Assembly: GCF_005239225.2 (NCBI RefSeq)
Contig: NC_133288.1
Coordinates: 6,839,035-6,903,034, forward strand
Direction of reading: 5' to 3'
Length of the DNA: 64,000 bases
Source of the DNA: Populus alba
Taxonomy: Eukaryota > Streptophyta > Magnoliopsida > Malpighiales > Salicaceae
Shown: positions 12,317 through 23,495 of the stretch, in pieces
Layout: each line of letters starts with the position of its first letter
Numbering within the stretch: the first letter of the stretch is position 1
The notes under the pieces: generated by a model
Database searches by the model: none
What the model saw: only the letters and a program-made list of their open reading frames with translations
Told to the model about the DNA's origin: nothing
Program-made: the position numbers and the translations under genes

Positions 12317-12797
12317 CCTTGTTCTTCGCCATCAATGGCGTCATAATCCCTTGCTCCTGTTTCCCCAAGCCCTTCCTTCCACCTCATCTTCGCCATCATC
12401 CTCTGCGCCACAGTCATTTCTCCACCAGCACCAACTCCCAACTCTACCATCCCTGACGTCCCAGTACTAAACCCATCCTCATTCCTGGTTGGCGAAGAAC
12501 TCCTTGGAACACCTCCACTCATAGCAACACGCCTTCTCCACACTTCCTCCCCGGAAATATTCACATCCTTGTCCCTAATCCTCTCCTTTCCCTCTCCATC
12601 TCCTCCTCCTCCTCTTGCCTCCTCCTCTCAATCTCCCTTAACCTCTCTGCTTCCATCGCCTTCCTTTTTTTCTCCCTCCTATAATATTCATAATCATTCG
12701 GTCTGGCCGGATCATACTCCTCAACAACCATTGAATTCACCCCTACCAGTTCTGGTTGCGAAGCCACCTCATCGGGTAACATAGTCGCCGCAGCCAC
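12317..12797 (-). pseudogene. DRT111: Truncated, frameshifted copy of DRT111/SPF45-type G-patch splicing factor
   Basis: Seen: the minus-strand frame from 12797 encodes VEEYDPARPNDYEYYRREKK and an R/E-rich coiled stretch. It then needs a frame change near 12562 to continue as NISGEEVWRRRVAMSGG, then GVGAGGEMTVAQRMMAKMRW, and a second change near 12355 into a frame reading KQEQGI-TPLMAKNK. Known: these blocks, in this order, mark DRT111/SFPS, the plant SPF45 homologue, a nuclear spliceosome-associated protein with G-patch and RRM domains. Here the N-terminal part and everything after the G-patch start are missing. No introns interrupt the copy. At least two frameshifts are needed. A processed or fragmentary duplicate is likely; no poly-A tail is seen, since repeat R abuts its 3' end. 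Confidence 0.85.
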
Positions 12798-12899
12798 GAA
12801 CTGAGAAACTAAAGATTTGGAAGCTGAAGTGAGCCAAAGAAATTAATGTGTTGATTCAATTGAATTTGGTGTTAATTCTGTTGCATTGTAACTATTTTC

Positions 12900-12975
12900 T
12901 TTTTTTGGGTTGACCTGAGTTAACCCGGGTCAACCCATCTAACCCGTGACCCGATCACTTGACCGGGTCGGGTTT
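12900..12975. repeat. GGGTTGACCCGGGTCAA-type low-complexity repeat
   Basis: Repeated GGTTGACC, AACCCGGGTCAACCC and CCCGATCACTTGACCGGGTC phrases with internal inverted repeats. This is the kind of fragment often left by plant non-autonomous transposons. Confidence 0.5.
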
Positions 12976-13037
12976 CAAAACTATGGATAATAGTGGCAGG
13001 GGTCTTTTTTTATTATTATTAATATGGATGCTCGGGT

Positions 13038-13135
13038 CAATTTGTATACCTTGACTAATCTCATGTGCTATGAAGTTAATGACCATATAAACCTTCAATA
13101 ATTATAAAATTTATGAGATTCAAACTAGTGATTTT
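13038..13135 (-). repeat. Dispersed repeat family D, copy 3 (inverted)
   Basis: Its reverse complement reads AATTATTGAAGGTTTATATG, GTCATTAACTTCATAGCACA, TGAGATTAGTCAAGGTATAC. This matches the second half of the copies at 9400 and 9575 in order. Confidence 0.55.
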
Positions 13136-13189
13136 TATAAAACAAATATAGAATCTAATTAGTTGAATTATATCCCTTAAAATTATAAG

Positions 13190-13325
13190 ATCATTTCTCA
13201 GTTGAGAAGGAAGAAACCTTTCAAACCATGTAACTAAAAACTAGGAACTACTTTTGTATCATTTCTTAGTTGAAAAGGAAGAAACTTTTCAAACCTTGTA
13301 ACTAGAAACTAGGAACTACTTTTGT
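13190..13325 (+). repeat. Tandem duplication, about 67-bp unit, two copies plus a decayed partial third
   Basis: ATCATTTCTCAGTTGAGAAG..CTAGGAACTACTTTTGT is followed directly by ATCATTTCTTAGTTGAAAAG..CTAGGAACTACTTTTGT. A shorter decayed part (AAAATAGGAACTGCTTTTGT) appears near 13355. Confidence 0.8.
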
Positions 13326-13329
13326 TAAT

Positions 13330-14519
13330 TGTTGATAGTTTTAGATGACTAGAAAATAGGAACTGCTTTTGTTAATAAACTAGTTTTAGTTGAAAAGGTT
13401 TTCATGTCACTCTTCAACCAGAGATGAGATAAATTACCGTGAATTGCTAGAAATATTTTTTTTCTTCTTCTTCTTTTAATTTACATTTTTATAGGCACAA
13501 ATTGATAGTTAATTAAAGCATATTTATTAAGGAGTGATAAGATTTAAAAATAAAATACTAAAATGAAAAATAAGACAGAAAAATATGCTATTTTTAAACA
13601 TGAGGTTAAAAGTTTACTTTAATTTTTTAAATTATAAATTTTCACTCCCTAACAATTTATGAATTTTGATTTTGATATCAAATTTTATTTTTTTTATTTT
13701 TAGTTTTTTGATTGAGAAAAAAGAGAGAGAAAGTAGCTGAATTTTAATGATAGAAAAGAAAAGTCTCGGTTAAAAACTGATTTTAACAAAAAAAAAAAAA
13801 AGATTTTTAGTATTAATAAATTTTTTTTAATGAAGAAAATTTATCTTAGGTGTTTTATTTCCCTTAAACTTTCATAAAACATTAGATCACAGCTAAAAAA
13901 AATGTAGTTTTGGGTGGATTATGAGTTTTAGAGTAAATTTTTTAGTTGTTAGAGGTATATGTTTTACAACATGCTAAAAGGTGGTTTTTTAGGGTCAAAA
14001 TATGATTTAAAATGAGTTTTTCTTGGTTTAAAATAACCAATTTGATTTTTCAGCAACTAAAAGATTATCAAAATTTGAGCAAGTAGGTGTCACGTCGCTT
14101 GTTTTTTAACAAAACATGTAACTTCATAAGCACATTGAATTAAAGTAAGCTGATTGAAAAAATAAAAAAAGAACCCATTTTCTAGCTGAAAATAAAGTTA
14201 ATTGTAATATTTTTTCTCACCCTCTCCAATTATTGGACTAAAGTATAATATAAATGAACTTGTGTATGAAAATTAATTTTTTAAAAAATTAAAGAGACTT
14301 AAATGGTATATATTACACTATTTTTAAAGATCAAGAACCTAAGTGGATTTTTCATGCAATCTTTGATACACCACCCGTGTTTGGTGCTTATTTCAGTTCA
14401 GTCCCTCTTCTTTCAATTTGACCATTGACTAAGCATTAAGAAATAAATTAATCTTCAAATTGAGATCAAACCGCATACAAAATACAAATTGAAAATAATT
14501 TTTTTTAAAAATCTACACT
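13330..14519. other. AT-rich intergenic DNA
   Basis: Homopolymer tracts, including about 15 A near 13790. No gene is supported on either strand. Confidence 0.6.
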
Positions 14520-14695
14520 ATACAATCACCTAGGTTTTGTAAAATCATTACGATTTTAACTTGTAAAATCATATGTTTTTACGAATTGATACATGTTATC
14601 GTGTTAAATCGGGTTAAAAACTCGAAAAGTAATAAAATCGTATCTAAATCGTATCAAATCAGTGAAATCGTGTAAAATCACGATTTTAAATCCAA
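14520..14695 (-). repeat. Dispersed repeat family R, copy 2 (inverted relative to 12157)
   Basis: TAAAATCATATGTTTTTACG, TGATACATGTTATCGTG and GGGTTAAAAACTCGAAA are the reverse complements of blocks in 12157-12312. The two copies flank the DRT111 fragment and the following 2.2 kb in opposite orientation. Confidence 0.5.
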
Positions 14696-14843
14696 TTTCA
14701 CGAGTTTATAAGGAATGTATTATATATTGTACAATAACTGCACGGCTGCACCAAAAGTTAAATCCTAGCATTCTCTTTTCTCAAAATGTCTCCAGTTTCC
14801 AGCATTTCAAATCCAAACTTTCCAAATTCAAAACAAACAATCG

Positions 14844-15041
14844 ATGCAATCTGCCTCTCTTTCACCTTCAGAGTTCAACCCTTTCTCTTTTTTTAACTAT
14901 TCTCCAAAATCTAAATCTCCACCTACTTGTATTCCTGGAAGCAAATCAATCAATCTGGGTGGAAAAGAATTGTATCTGCAAATTGTAACGTACCAGTGAG
15001 TAATCTGCGATCTGCAACTTTAAAGTTTTTTTCGTTGCCAG
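14844..15041 (+). pseudogene. Possible stray first exon encoding a plastid-type transit peptide (weak)
   Basis: Seen: from the ATG at 14844 the frame reads a Ser/Pro/Lys-rich N-terminus (MQSASLSPSEFNPFSFFNYS). After a frame change near 14960 another frame reads RIVSANCNVPVSNLRSATLK and runs up to CCAG|GTTAGG, a fair splice donor at 15041. Inference: the composition is that of a chloroplast transit peptide, so this could be exon 1 of a broken or captured gene. I recognise no downstream exon and cannot name the family. It could be chance. Confidence 0.25.
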
Positions 15042-16254
15042 GTTAGGTGGTTATGTTGTGCTGCAATTTTTGTGTATATTCATATATTTGTAAGCTACGG
15101 GAGTGATGGATGTAGGCTTATGATTGAGAATTATAAGCTTTTTCTTGATGGCTTTATGCACGGGAAAGAGATTAAAAGTAGTTCTTTGGTTTGGGTAAAT
15201 GAATAGGAAGAATGGATGGGCTTCAATTTTGAACTTGTTTAGAAAAAAGTGATAAGACAAAAATTACTCTCTGATGTTGAAATCCCTTGTAATGAATTGA
15301 CAATCACCTAATGTATTCATGGATTACTTAGTCAGTTTATTGTTAGTGACTTGTAGCCCAGATACCGTTAACAAAACTGCAAGCACAAAACAAATTCATT
15401 TTATAAATTTAATCAAGGGACGAAGTATTGAGGTGGGGAAAAGAACTGTTGATGTTGCTAGTTCTATGTAAGAAGTTTCTGCAGGGTGAAGTAATGAATC
15501 AGGCATAAGATTTGAAAAGCCGTAAAAATAAAAGGAAAGGTGAAACATAAGTTAATTGGAATGAAGAAATTAAAAAACCTCTACTATCATCAGCATCAAT
15601 GACAGTTGCTAATGAGATGATGCATGCCTGCATAATAAAATCAATTGAAGACATGGTCTGTAGATGGTCTTCCTTCAATTTTATTAGTGTTTTATATGTC
15701 TAATAATTTATTTTAGCTTTTAACTAGACAATAGATTAAAGAAGCATTGTCAAAAGTTAATTTGAATTTTAGATTACACTGAAAATAATTTCTCCGAATC
15801 TCATAATCGTCTCATCAATGGTAAATTATAATTTGCAGATGTTGGTTGGTTATGAATACATAGAAGATGATTTATATATAAATATATTGTTTCAATATTG
15901 CCTGTTTTTTTTTCCTGCAACACCAACACAAAACACCCTGTCACAAACACAAAACACCCTGTCACACCCACCCCAGCCTGCGGATTTCAAAGCACTGTCC
16001 ATACTCCAGGTTGTTTCAAAGCACTGTCAATAATAATTGATCATGATAAAAAAGACATAATGGAAATATGGGTGATCTTATCATAATTAACCAATAAATA
16101 TAGGGATTCACCTGTTTGACTTATTATTGTAGAGTTGCTCTTAGCTAATTGCTTTTCATTATCTTGATGATATATGTTTTCTTGAAAGAATATGTTTCTT
16201 CATTTAAGAGAAACTCTCGATATTTTATGCACTGCTTTCATTTAAAAAAATTTT
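15042..16254. other. Non-coding DNA with two short direct repeats
   Basis: CACAAACACAAAACACCCTGT-like units occur twice in tandem at about 15925-15965, and TTTCAAAGCACTGTC occurs twice (about 15987 and 16014). Otherwise nothing is recognised. Confidence 0.5.
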
Positions 16255-16350
16255 CCTTACGATTTTACGATTTGATTTACGATCCACGATCCAACTTTGT
16301 GACGGCTTCCGCAGTGTCGTGTTTAAACGCATTTTAACAAATCCTGTATG
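16255..16350. repeat. TTTTACGATTTGATTTACGATCC-type simple motif cluster
   Basis: Overlapping ACGATTTTACGATTTG and TTTACGATCCACGATCC phrases, reminiscent of repeat R but not clearly the same family. Confidence 0.3.
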
Positions 16351-16734
16351 ATCAAATCTCATACCACATGTATTTTTTTTTTGTTTAATATTTTATTGAA
16401 GATGAAACAATGCTGACTGCAAAATAGACTTATCCCGCACCCGTTTGTTTAGCGAGTCCAATTATTAAATGATTCTTCACCCTTTTACTTAACCTGGTTT
16501 AGATTGCATGCAAAGGACAATAAATGAACAATACCAAATTGGATCGAAGTCTTTTCTATCGGCTGACACAAATACAATTTTGGCAGCATGTTGTCAATAA
16601 ACATGGAAAAATTCACAACTTCAAACTTTCCTCTCCTGAAGCATGCCCCATCAAGCAGGCCATTGAAAATATTTAGTTAGATATTTTTCTTGAATGGTTT
16701 GAAAAAGAAAAAGTATACAAATAAAATGATGTAT
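16351..16734. other. Intergenic DNA 3' of the succinyl-CoA ligase locus
   Basis: No feature beyond the expected position of a 3' UTR for the minus-strand ligase copy. Confidence 0.4.
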
Positions 16735-19700
16735 TTAAGCTGGATGTGCGATCCAACAAACTAATTCACGAGACCTCCCTTTGGAACACATCAAAGCATG
16801 GCAGTGCCCGATCTTCGCTGGAGATTTCAACCACATCAAACCCAGCATCCCATTAATGTTTTGATTTTGTCTTTGAGCAGTGCCCTTCTCCCCCAGACAC
16901 AATGGCTGTAACAAAAAAAAAAAAGTAAGCAATGCTCACCATTTACAAAGAACGTTTTTTAGTTGAAAACAGGTACTTTGTCCAGCAATTGAAGTTTGGC
17001 ATCTCAAGTTCGTACCAATACTCCAAACCTAACCTCAACAAGCTCTCTGCTATATCATTGTGAAGGAAAGCATAAAACCTAATGTGACATTGACCACACA
17101 CAGGAAAAGCGCAAATAAAAAAAGAAACAACTACAAGATATAGACATGCCAAAACCATCTGAGAAGCAAGAACAATGAATTTGTATTAATTATTACGAAA
17201 TCAACAGTCTTTAATTTATTTTCACATTTCCATTGATTCTCATGAAAACAATGGCCAACTGATCACGTTCTGTGGTTACGCACAATAATATAATGAGCAT
17301 AACTGGAGAAGTCATCACTGTAGAAGACACAAAAATACCTCCAGCAATGACCCATACGACGTTCCAGGGACTGTACTCCAGCATACAATGCCAACACAGC
17401 TTTCAGTTCCACTTTCCTGGTTTCAGTTGTTGCACAAAATCATATTGTCACATTGCCAAAATGAAAGAAACCGGAAATATTCTTGAAGAAAAAATATTTT
17501 TAATTCAAAACAAAACCTATATAAAGTTGAAAGTGAACATAATGCTAATTCACAAGCAACATATATATCATTAACATCCTATCAAATGGCGAAAAAAACT
17601 GCAAGGTAAACCAAGCAAGTTTTCAGAGCTGCATATACCATGAATCAGCAATTGAAGCTATCTTAAAGATCTATAGACTAGAACTTTAACAGTCGGACTA
17701 AACATGTATCAGGTTGCTCGCGACATGCATGCTCATCGTACAATAAGAATACTGTACAGAAAATTGATTTAAGTGATATCCCTCATGCTGAATTATTTTT
17801 GCCAAAGCAATTCAGAATCAGATTTATCCCTCTATACAAATGACTATGCTAGATAAATTTGTTTATTCCTCTCCCTTAATATTTCTTTTCTTTCCTAGAA
17901 ACATTAACCTAACATTAAAATTTGCTTTACTGGAGTTAGAGTAGCGAATACTTTGAGTCGATAATTCAAATAGAACGATGCTGACAATACAATACATAAT
18001 GTGATTATATGGGGGGGGGGGATCTATTATGTGAAAGCCAATCTTCAACTTAAACCCTTCGTTTAAGCAATCATACACTATTATCTAAACCTCCTTCATT
18101 GGAAATAGACTTGAAAATGATTGCATACATTAAAAAGGACCATGCTTACTAAAAAGTTTCTGAAATAACAAAACACATTTCTCACGAAAATTTTAAAAAT
18201 TGAGATACCTCTCCAGTTAAGAAATTCAATCTTTGTCTGAGGGTCAGCAAGAATTCTTCACAGAAATCCAAAATTTCCCATTAAAGGATCACCACCAATA
18301 CAATAACGGTAGATGCCTAGTCAACTGCCTAGTTGTTTGAAAAAACCTCACATTTAAAATCATCATCACCAAGTGAACAAAGGATCTTATTTTATCAGCT
18401 ATTTATTCACTGAGACCAAGGTAATGGAAATTATGTAGCACATTGACCATGAATTTCTTTATCTTTAGAAATATAGATTTAAGGCATATATTGATACCAG
18501 GGCATAGAAAAACCGCAAATAGAAAAACAAAATGGTCATTGAAAAGGTGGACTAATAGCATTGTGAACATATTAATAGGGCCAATGCTTGAAACAAATTT
18601 TTTAGCAAGAGATATTACAAGGTGTTAAGCATGAAATGAACAGCACATGAGCCAAATGGACAAAAACCATGCCCATGAAACTTGGCTTACAGCCTCATAA
18701 GTCAGTGTGCCAGATCGAAAACAATTCCCACACGCCCTGGTTTGTGAATGTACCAGCATGATTCCTATCTTGCATTCTCCAGGTTTATAACTGCCAGGCA
18801 TTAGCGACCAATTAATCTGGTTTTTGATTCTTCTTTAAGCAGCCTTCAACACGAAACCTGTAGTTGACAAAAATTACTCAGTGACACATTAATATCTTAA
18901 CTATCTATGTCATAGAGGGCTACACATAACCTTAACTTTTGATTGCAACATAAGAATGCACATAGGATGGTTTGAAATATAATAAGCAATCACAATATAA
19001 GAAAGACGTAAGGAAAATAAAGGGCAGTTAAAGATCAAGATGCACCATAGTCACCAACTTAATTATTATAACTGAAGGAAAAAAATGCTTCAAATCACAA
19101 TTGCAAATACCTCCCATGGTGATATAAGTAACCATTATCTTTGTAGATGAAAAAAATTAAAATAAATTAACTGCTTTACAGCAATGCCAGACTCAAAAGA
19201 TGACAGAACATTATAGCCTTTTTTCTTTAATAGCTAAATTGAAATAAAAAAGCAAAAATCACAACCAGGGACACAATAAGTAACTCAACAAGAAAACACA
19301 AAAGAAAGGAAGAAGAGAAGGCTGGAGCCATCTACCCAGCTTTAAAAGCTACTAATATTCAATGATCAGCGAGCAATAAACTTTATTTACCATGTCATGT
19401 TGAGGAATTCCTTCAGTAATGCACACAACAAGATCCAATTCAGCTTCAACTGCCTCCAAAATTGCCGCGGCAGCAAAAGGTGGAGGAACATAAATCACTG
19501 ACGCATTAGCCTTAGTTTCAGCCTTTGCTTCTGAGACTGAATTGAAAACAGGAAGTCCCAAGTGTTCTGTCCCACCCTTCTTAGGTGTCACTCCACCAAC
19601 CTAAACATGCAGTAAGAGATTCAAACTCCCAGTCATCGAACAAACTTACATGATTGAAAACTTAAACTAGCAAGCAGCAATACAGTACAGCTGTACAATC

Positions 19701-20299
19701 TGATTCATTATCTTCATAAAAAAAATTGCAAAGTATCTATCCTAATAGTTTTATATACGAAATTACATTCACTGCGTCAAAATTCTAAGCAATAAAAGCA
19801 ACTTAACAGCTACAAAATCACATTTTTCAATTCAACAAAGCACATTGCTCTCTACCGCAACCAAATCAGTAAGTAAAACAAGAAAAAACACATAAACAAA
19901 CAAGAAAAACAAAATCATCTCCATAAATATCACAAATACGCATCCATACAACCAACTATGCAATTTGTTCCATTGGCGACCGAAACAGAAAAAACCCAGT
20001 GTCAAAGTAACAAAATAACAATACCCCACCAACACAATTTAATCAAAGAACACATCAAACACAATTAAAAAAAGAAAAGAAAATTATATACCATTTTAGT
20101 TCCATACTCAATAGCTTGTTCGGTGTGAAAAGTTCCATTCTTTCCGGTGATTCCTTGACAAATAACCCTTGTATTTTTGTCAACGAAACACTGCTGGGGT
20201 GGAGGAGGAGCCGGCCGTGAAAGAGCGAGACTGTGAAATAGGAAAAGATGAAATCCTTGAAGTCAAAGATGATACAAGTCTTTTTGCTTGTCTTGACAT
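16735..20299 (-). pseudogene. Succinyl-CoA ligase alpha subunit, mitochondrial type; intron-containing, broken copy
   Basis: Seen: exon 1 at 20092-20299 (ATG 20299, [15 protein letters not shown], a mitochondrial-type presequence, then [20 protein letters not shown]). Exon 2 at 19391-19600 is fully open ([33 protein letters not shown]). Exon 3 near 18691-18857, exon 4 near 18205-18340, exon 5 near 17339-17445 and exon 6 near 16740-16902 align to the family only through several frames. Exon 5 keeps RRMGH, holding the His that is phosphorylated in the catalytic cycle. The GT/AG sites that could be checked (exons 1, 2, 5, 6 and the exon 3 acceptor) are kept. Known: the alpha subunit binds CoA and carries the phospho-His of the TCA-cycle succinate-CoA ligase in the mitochondrial matrix. 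Odd: exon 1 has one extra base after CAGTGTTT, giving a stop; exons 3-6 carry many single-base gains and losses but few clear substitutions. It is either a duplicated pseudogene or a real gene in poorly polished sequence. Confidence 0.85.
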
Positions 20300-21045
20300 T
20301 TTTCTTTTCTTGAGTTTCTTTCTCTCTTTGATCTCTCTCTCTCTGCTAAGAAAACGCAGCCAAAGATCTGCCAAAGACAGTGAAGGTCGTTGTAGGGCTT
20401 TTAGAAGTTCTTGTTTCGGGTCAAGACATGGAGCTCTTGAACCCTACTTGCAATCTGGACTTCGATTTTCTTGTTTGAAAATCCCCCAACTCAGCCTTAA
20501 TGCGGCAAGAAAGCCCTATATAAAATAATATGCAGCAAATTTACCCTATTTTTGTCATATTTTATCAATATAGGGACTCCTTTGCCAAATTGAGACAGTT
20601 TAAGTGCTAAATTTGATTTTCTTTTTCTTTACTTTTCTCTTACATCACAACTTTGTTTGTTATTTTCTCGTCTTTAATACCTTCCCCCCTCGGTTCATAG
20701 ATCACGGCCAAAGTCCAATAAGGAACCGTAAATCTATCTTAATTAGTTATTTGACTCGTTTTTCAAATTATAATTTTTTACTTAAAAGAAATTTAAGTGT
20801 AGAAGCTATTTGATATATATTTTTACATTAAAAAGTTTAAAGTGTAGATTAAAAAGGTTATTTAGACATCTAATTAAATAAATTAATAATTATTTATATA
20901 AAACATAGATTTTTTTTAATATAAATAAAAAAATAGATGATATTTAATTTTGTAAAATAAGATATTTATTTATTTATATCCATTGAATTATTTGTTAAAA
21001 TCAATAAAAGATAATATAAATAGAATTGAGTGAATAATAAAAAAA
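20300..21045. other. Intergenic DNA 5' of the ligase copy
   Basis: Includes a CT/GA-rich stretch (about 20300-20350) that could be the 5' UTR of the ligase copy, then AT-rich DNA. At 21000-21045 the phrase ATAATATAAATAGAA..GTGAATAATAA resembles 25391-25460 next to the truncated copia end. Confidence 0.5.
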
Positions 21046-23109
21046 AATATTATATATGATTGGACATATTAAAAAATATTATTTAAATAAAATAAAGCTT
21101 TATAAAATTAAAAATTAATCTGTAAAAATTAATATAAAACAAAAAAAAATTTAAACCAGAAAACAAAACAATATTATTATAGTTGAAATGGCAACGCTGT
21201 ATAGAGTATCTGTTCATTTCCTTTGTTATTTGAAAAGTAAATAAAATTTTTCTTTTAAATTATCTCGTATTATTCCAAGAAAATTTACTATAAACTAACC
21301 TAAAAACTACAAAGAAAAATCTTTCATTTTGAGTGAGCCAAATCATTGAACACTTAGACGAAGATCATCCCACATAAAGCACAATAGAATTTGACATGAG
21401 GCAATAAAATGAAAAAAATAATTACCATTTCTTCTATCCATAACATTCCACCACAACTAATTAATTTGTTAAATGACACAAAACATTTGCTGCATATTAT
21501 CCCTTTAGTTAAAAAGTTAATATTTAGTTTGATATATAACATGCTCGTTGGGAGAAAGAAGTGAAGTTGAAATTACAAATAAAGTTGAGAAACTTTTGAA
21601 GCTGCATTTATATATACAAGTGCTAAGATTGTACAGTAGTAATTGTAAATCAGAATTTGTAAAATATTTATTAGACCAGCAGCAAGATGTTTTGGTTTAT
21701 CATCGTAAAAACATGCTAAACAAAATATATCTTAACAAATCTTAAAGTTTATACATGTTTAAAAATATAAAAATAACCAATGATAAACATGCTTTCAATA
21801 CAAAAAATAATAATAGAATTCTAGCATGCATAGTAATCATATAATCAATCTTACAATGATATTAATTCAAATTTTTAGAATATTTACTAATATAAAAAAT
21901 ATCTATATTTAAATTAAACAAAATAAGAGTATTTACATGTTGAAACACTTTAAAGTAATGAAAGTTTTATGTTGTTAATGATGAATATTTTATTCTTATG
22001 GTTTATTGCTTCCATTTGTATAACTAGTATGTTTGTAATATACTTCCTAATATTTCAATAACATCATCTTAATTTAGATTTATTTTTAACATGGTGTTTG
22101 AACAAAAAAATATATTAAGTTTTAATATATAAAACCAGAAAAACCTTTTTGTTGTTATCTAGCTTGCTTCAACCTACCAGGTCTATTATTGTATATTAAA
22201 ATAATTTATATAGTTTAATTTAAAATTAAACAAAGTAAGAAATTAGATTGTAAGTTTTTAAGATTGACGTTTGAGTTTGAATATTCTTACTGAGAAGGTA
22301 GTACAAGGGATGCCACCGGAAAGAAGATTTGCAAGGAAGAAGCTGCACTCAAGGAATTTCATGCACTCTAAACATCCTCACCTATTTTTAGAATTTGATT
22401 CAGGATTAAAATTTGGAGGTTAAATCTTAAAAGAAATGAAGTGTTAAAAGTATAAAAAAATAGCAGTTAAAAAGATAGTGTAATGTATAGATTATATATA
22501 AAATGTACTCAATAAATTTTATATCATTATTCAAATCCAACATTAATTATATGTTTGTGGGAAGGAGCAAGACAAGCAATGTTTTTAAGAATAAAAAACG
22601 AGGAAATCCAGAAATCCCTAAAACTTTCACCTCAACATTCTTTTGCCTCTGCTCCATCACCAAAGTTAAATCTAAAATCAATTACACAATAAACTTCAGA
22701 AAAAAGGGGAAGGGGTGGGGGATTAGGAACATCTTCATGACTGGACAAACAATGTCAATGTCAAAGTCAAACCTATGATTTCACGCGTGACAAAATTCAT
22801 TGAATTTAAGGCAGACATGTTTTCTCGACCGAAAAAAAGAGAAGACAAGTGAAAGCTTGGATCATCATAACCTTAAAAAGATTCAAGAACAAAAAATAAT
22901 GACAGTCAATACGTTAATCAAGAACTACATTCAAGCAGAAACTGGCCTAGAAAGATGAAAAATGAGTTAAAAGTCGACAACAAACTGAACATACAGTTTA
23001 ACTGATCAGTGCTCGATTGTTTAACACAATGTAATTAACCTGTTAATTATCATGCAGAAACGGTAAAGTTATAAGGATCGGAGAAGAGAAAAAGAGCCTA
23101 GCATGATTT

Positions 23110-23238
23110 GATAAGAGCTTGTCAGTTAGCCAAGGTGCTTTGCCCAAAACCAAATGGAAGGTGCCCAGTATATATATACTGCACCCAACTAAGATGGTGG
23201 GGGGCAAGTCGTCCTTGGCTACCAAACAAGCTCTTATC
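23110..23238 (-). ncRNA. MIR169: MIR169 precursor, unit 1 block X
   Basis: The arms GATAAGAGCTTGTCAGTTAG (left) and TACCAAACAAGCTCTTATC (right) fold into one hairpin. On the minus strand the 5' arm holds the miR169 core TAGCCAAGGACGACTTGCC at 23201-23221; the opposite arm carries the star-like GGGCAAAGCACCTTGGCTAA. Known: miR169 guides cleavage of NF-YA (HAP2) transcription-factor mRNAs, acting in drought and nutrient responses. The loop contains an ATATATAT palindrome. Unit 2 has the same hairpin at 30355 and unit 3 at 63899. Confidence 0.88.
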
Positions 23239-23372
23239 TTCATGTAAGGCTATTGTCTCGAATTTATACTCGATCAAACCAGTGCCAAGCCTTATCCTGT
23301 GTGCTACATGAGTTTGCAGAACACTGGAAAGCATGCAAGGAACAGCGTCTTTAGGAAGAAAACAAAAGGTCT

Positions 23373-23495
23373 AGCATGCTTGCCTGTCATTGGTAGTCAA
23401 GCTGACGATCGATTGCCTGGGAACTAACTTGTATATTCATCTAAAAGTTAGACCTCTCTTCATCGTCCTTGGCTACCAAACAAGACTCTTCATCT
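23373..23495 (-). ncRNA. Diverged miR169-like hairpin, unit 1
   Basis: On the minus strand GGTAGCCAAGGACGATGAAG keeps the first 13 bases of miR169, but the 3' part has changed from CTTGCC to TGAAGA. The facing segment GGTAGTCAAGCTGACGAT on the plus strand can pair with it around a loop of about 60 nt. Pairing is better in the unit 2 copy. It may be a decaying miR169 paralogue or a hairpin making a shifted small RNA; expression is unknown. Confidence 0.5.

Noticed and set aside
20169..20528. 119-codon plus-strand ORF over the ligase first exon
   Set aside because: Antisense shadow of the presequence and GA-rich 5' region of the ligase copy.
23122..23334. Overlapping 60-70-codon ORFs over the MIR169 hairpin (also 30367-30687)
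   Set aside because: They exist on both strands because the hairpin is self-complementary. They have no conserved codon pattern between units, and indels shift them.
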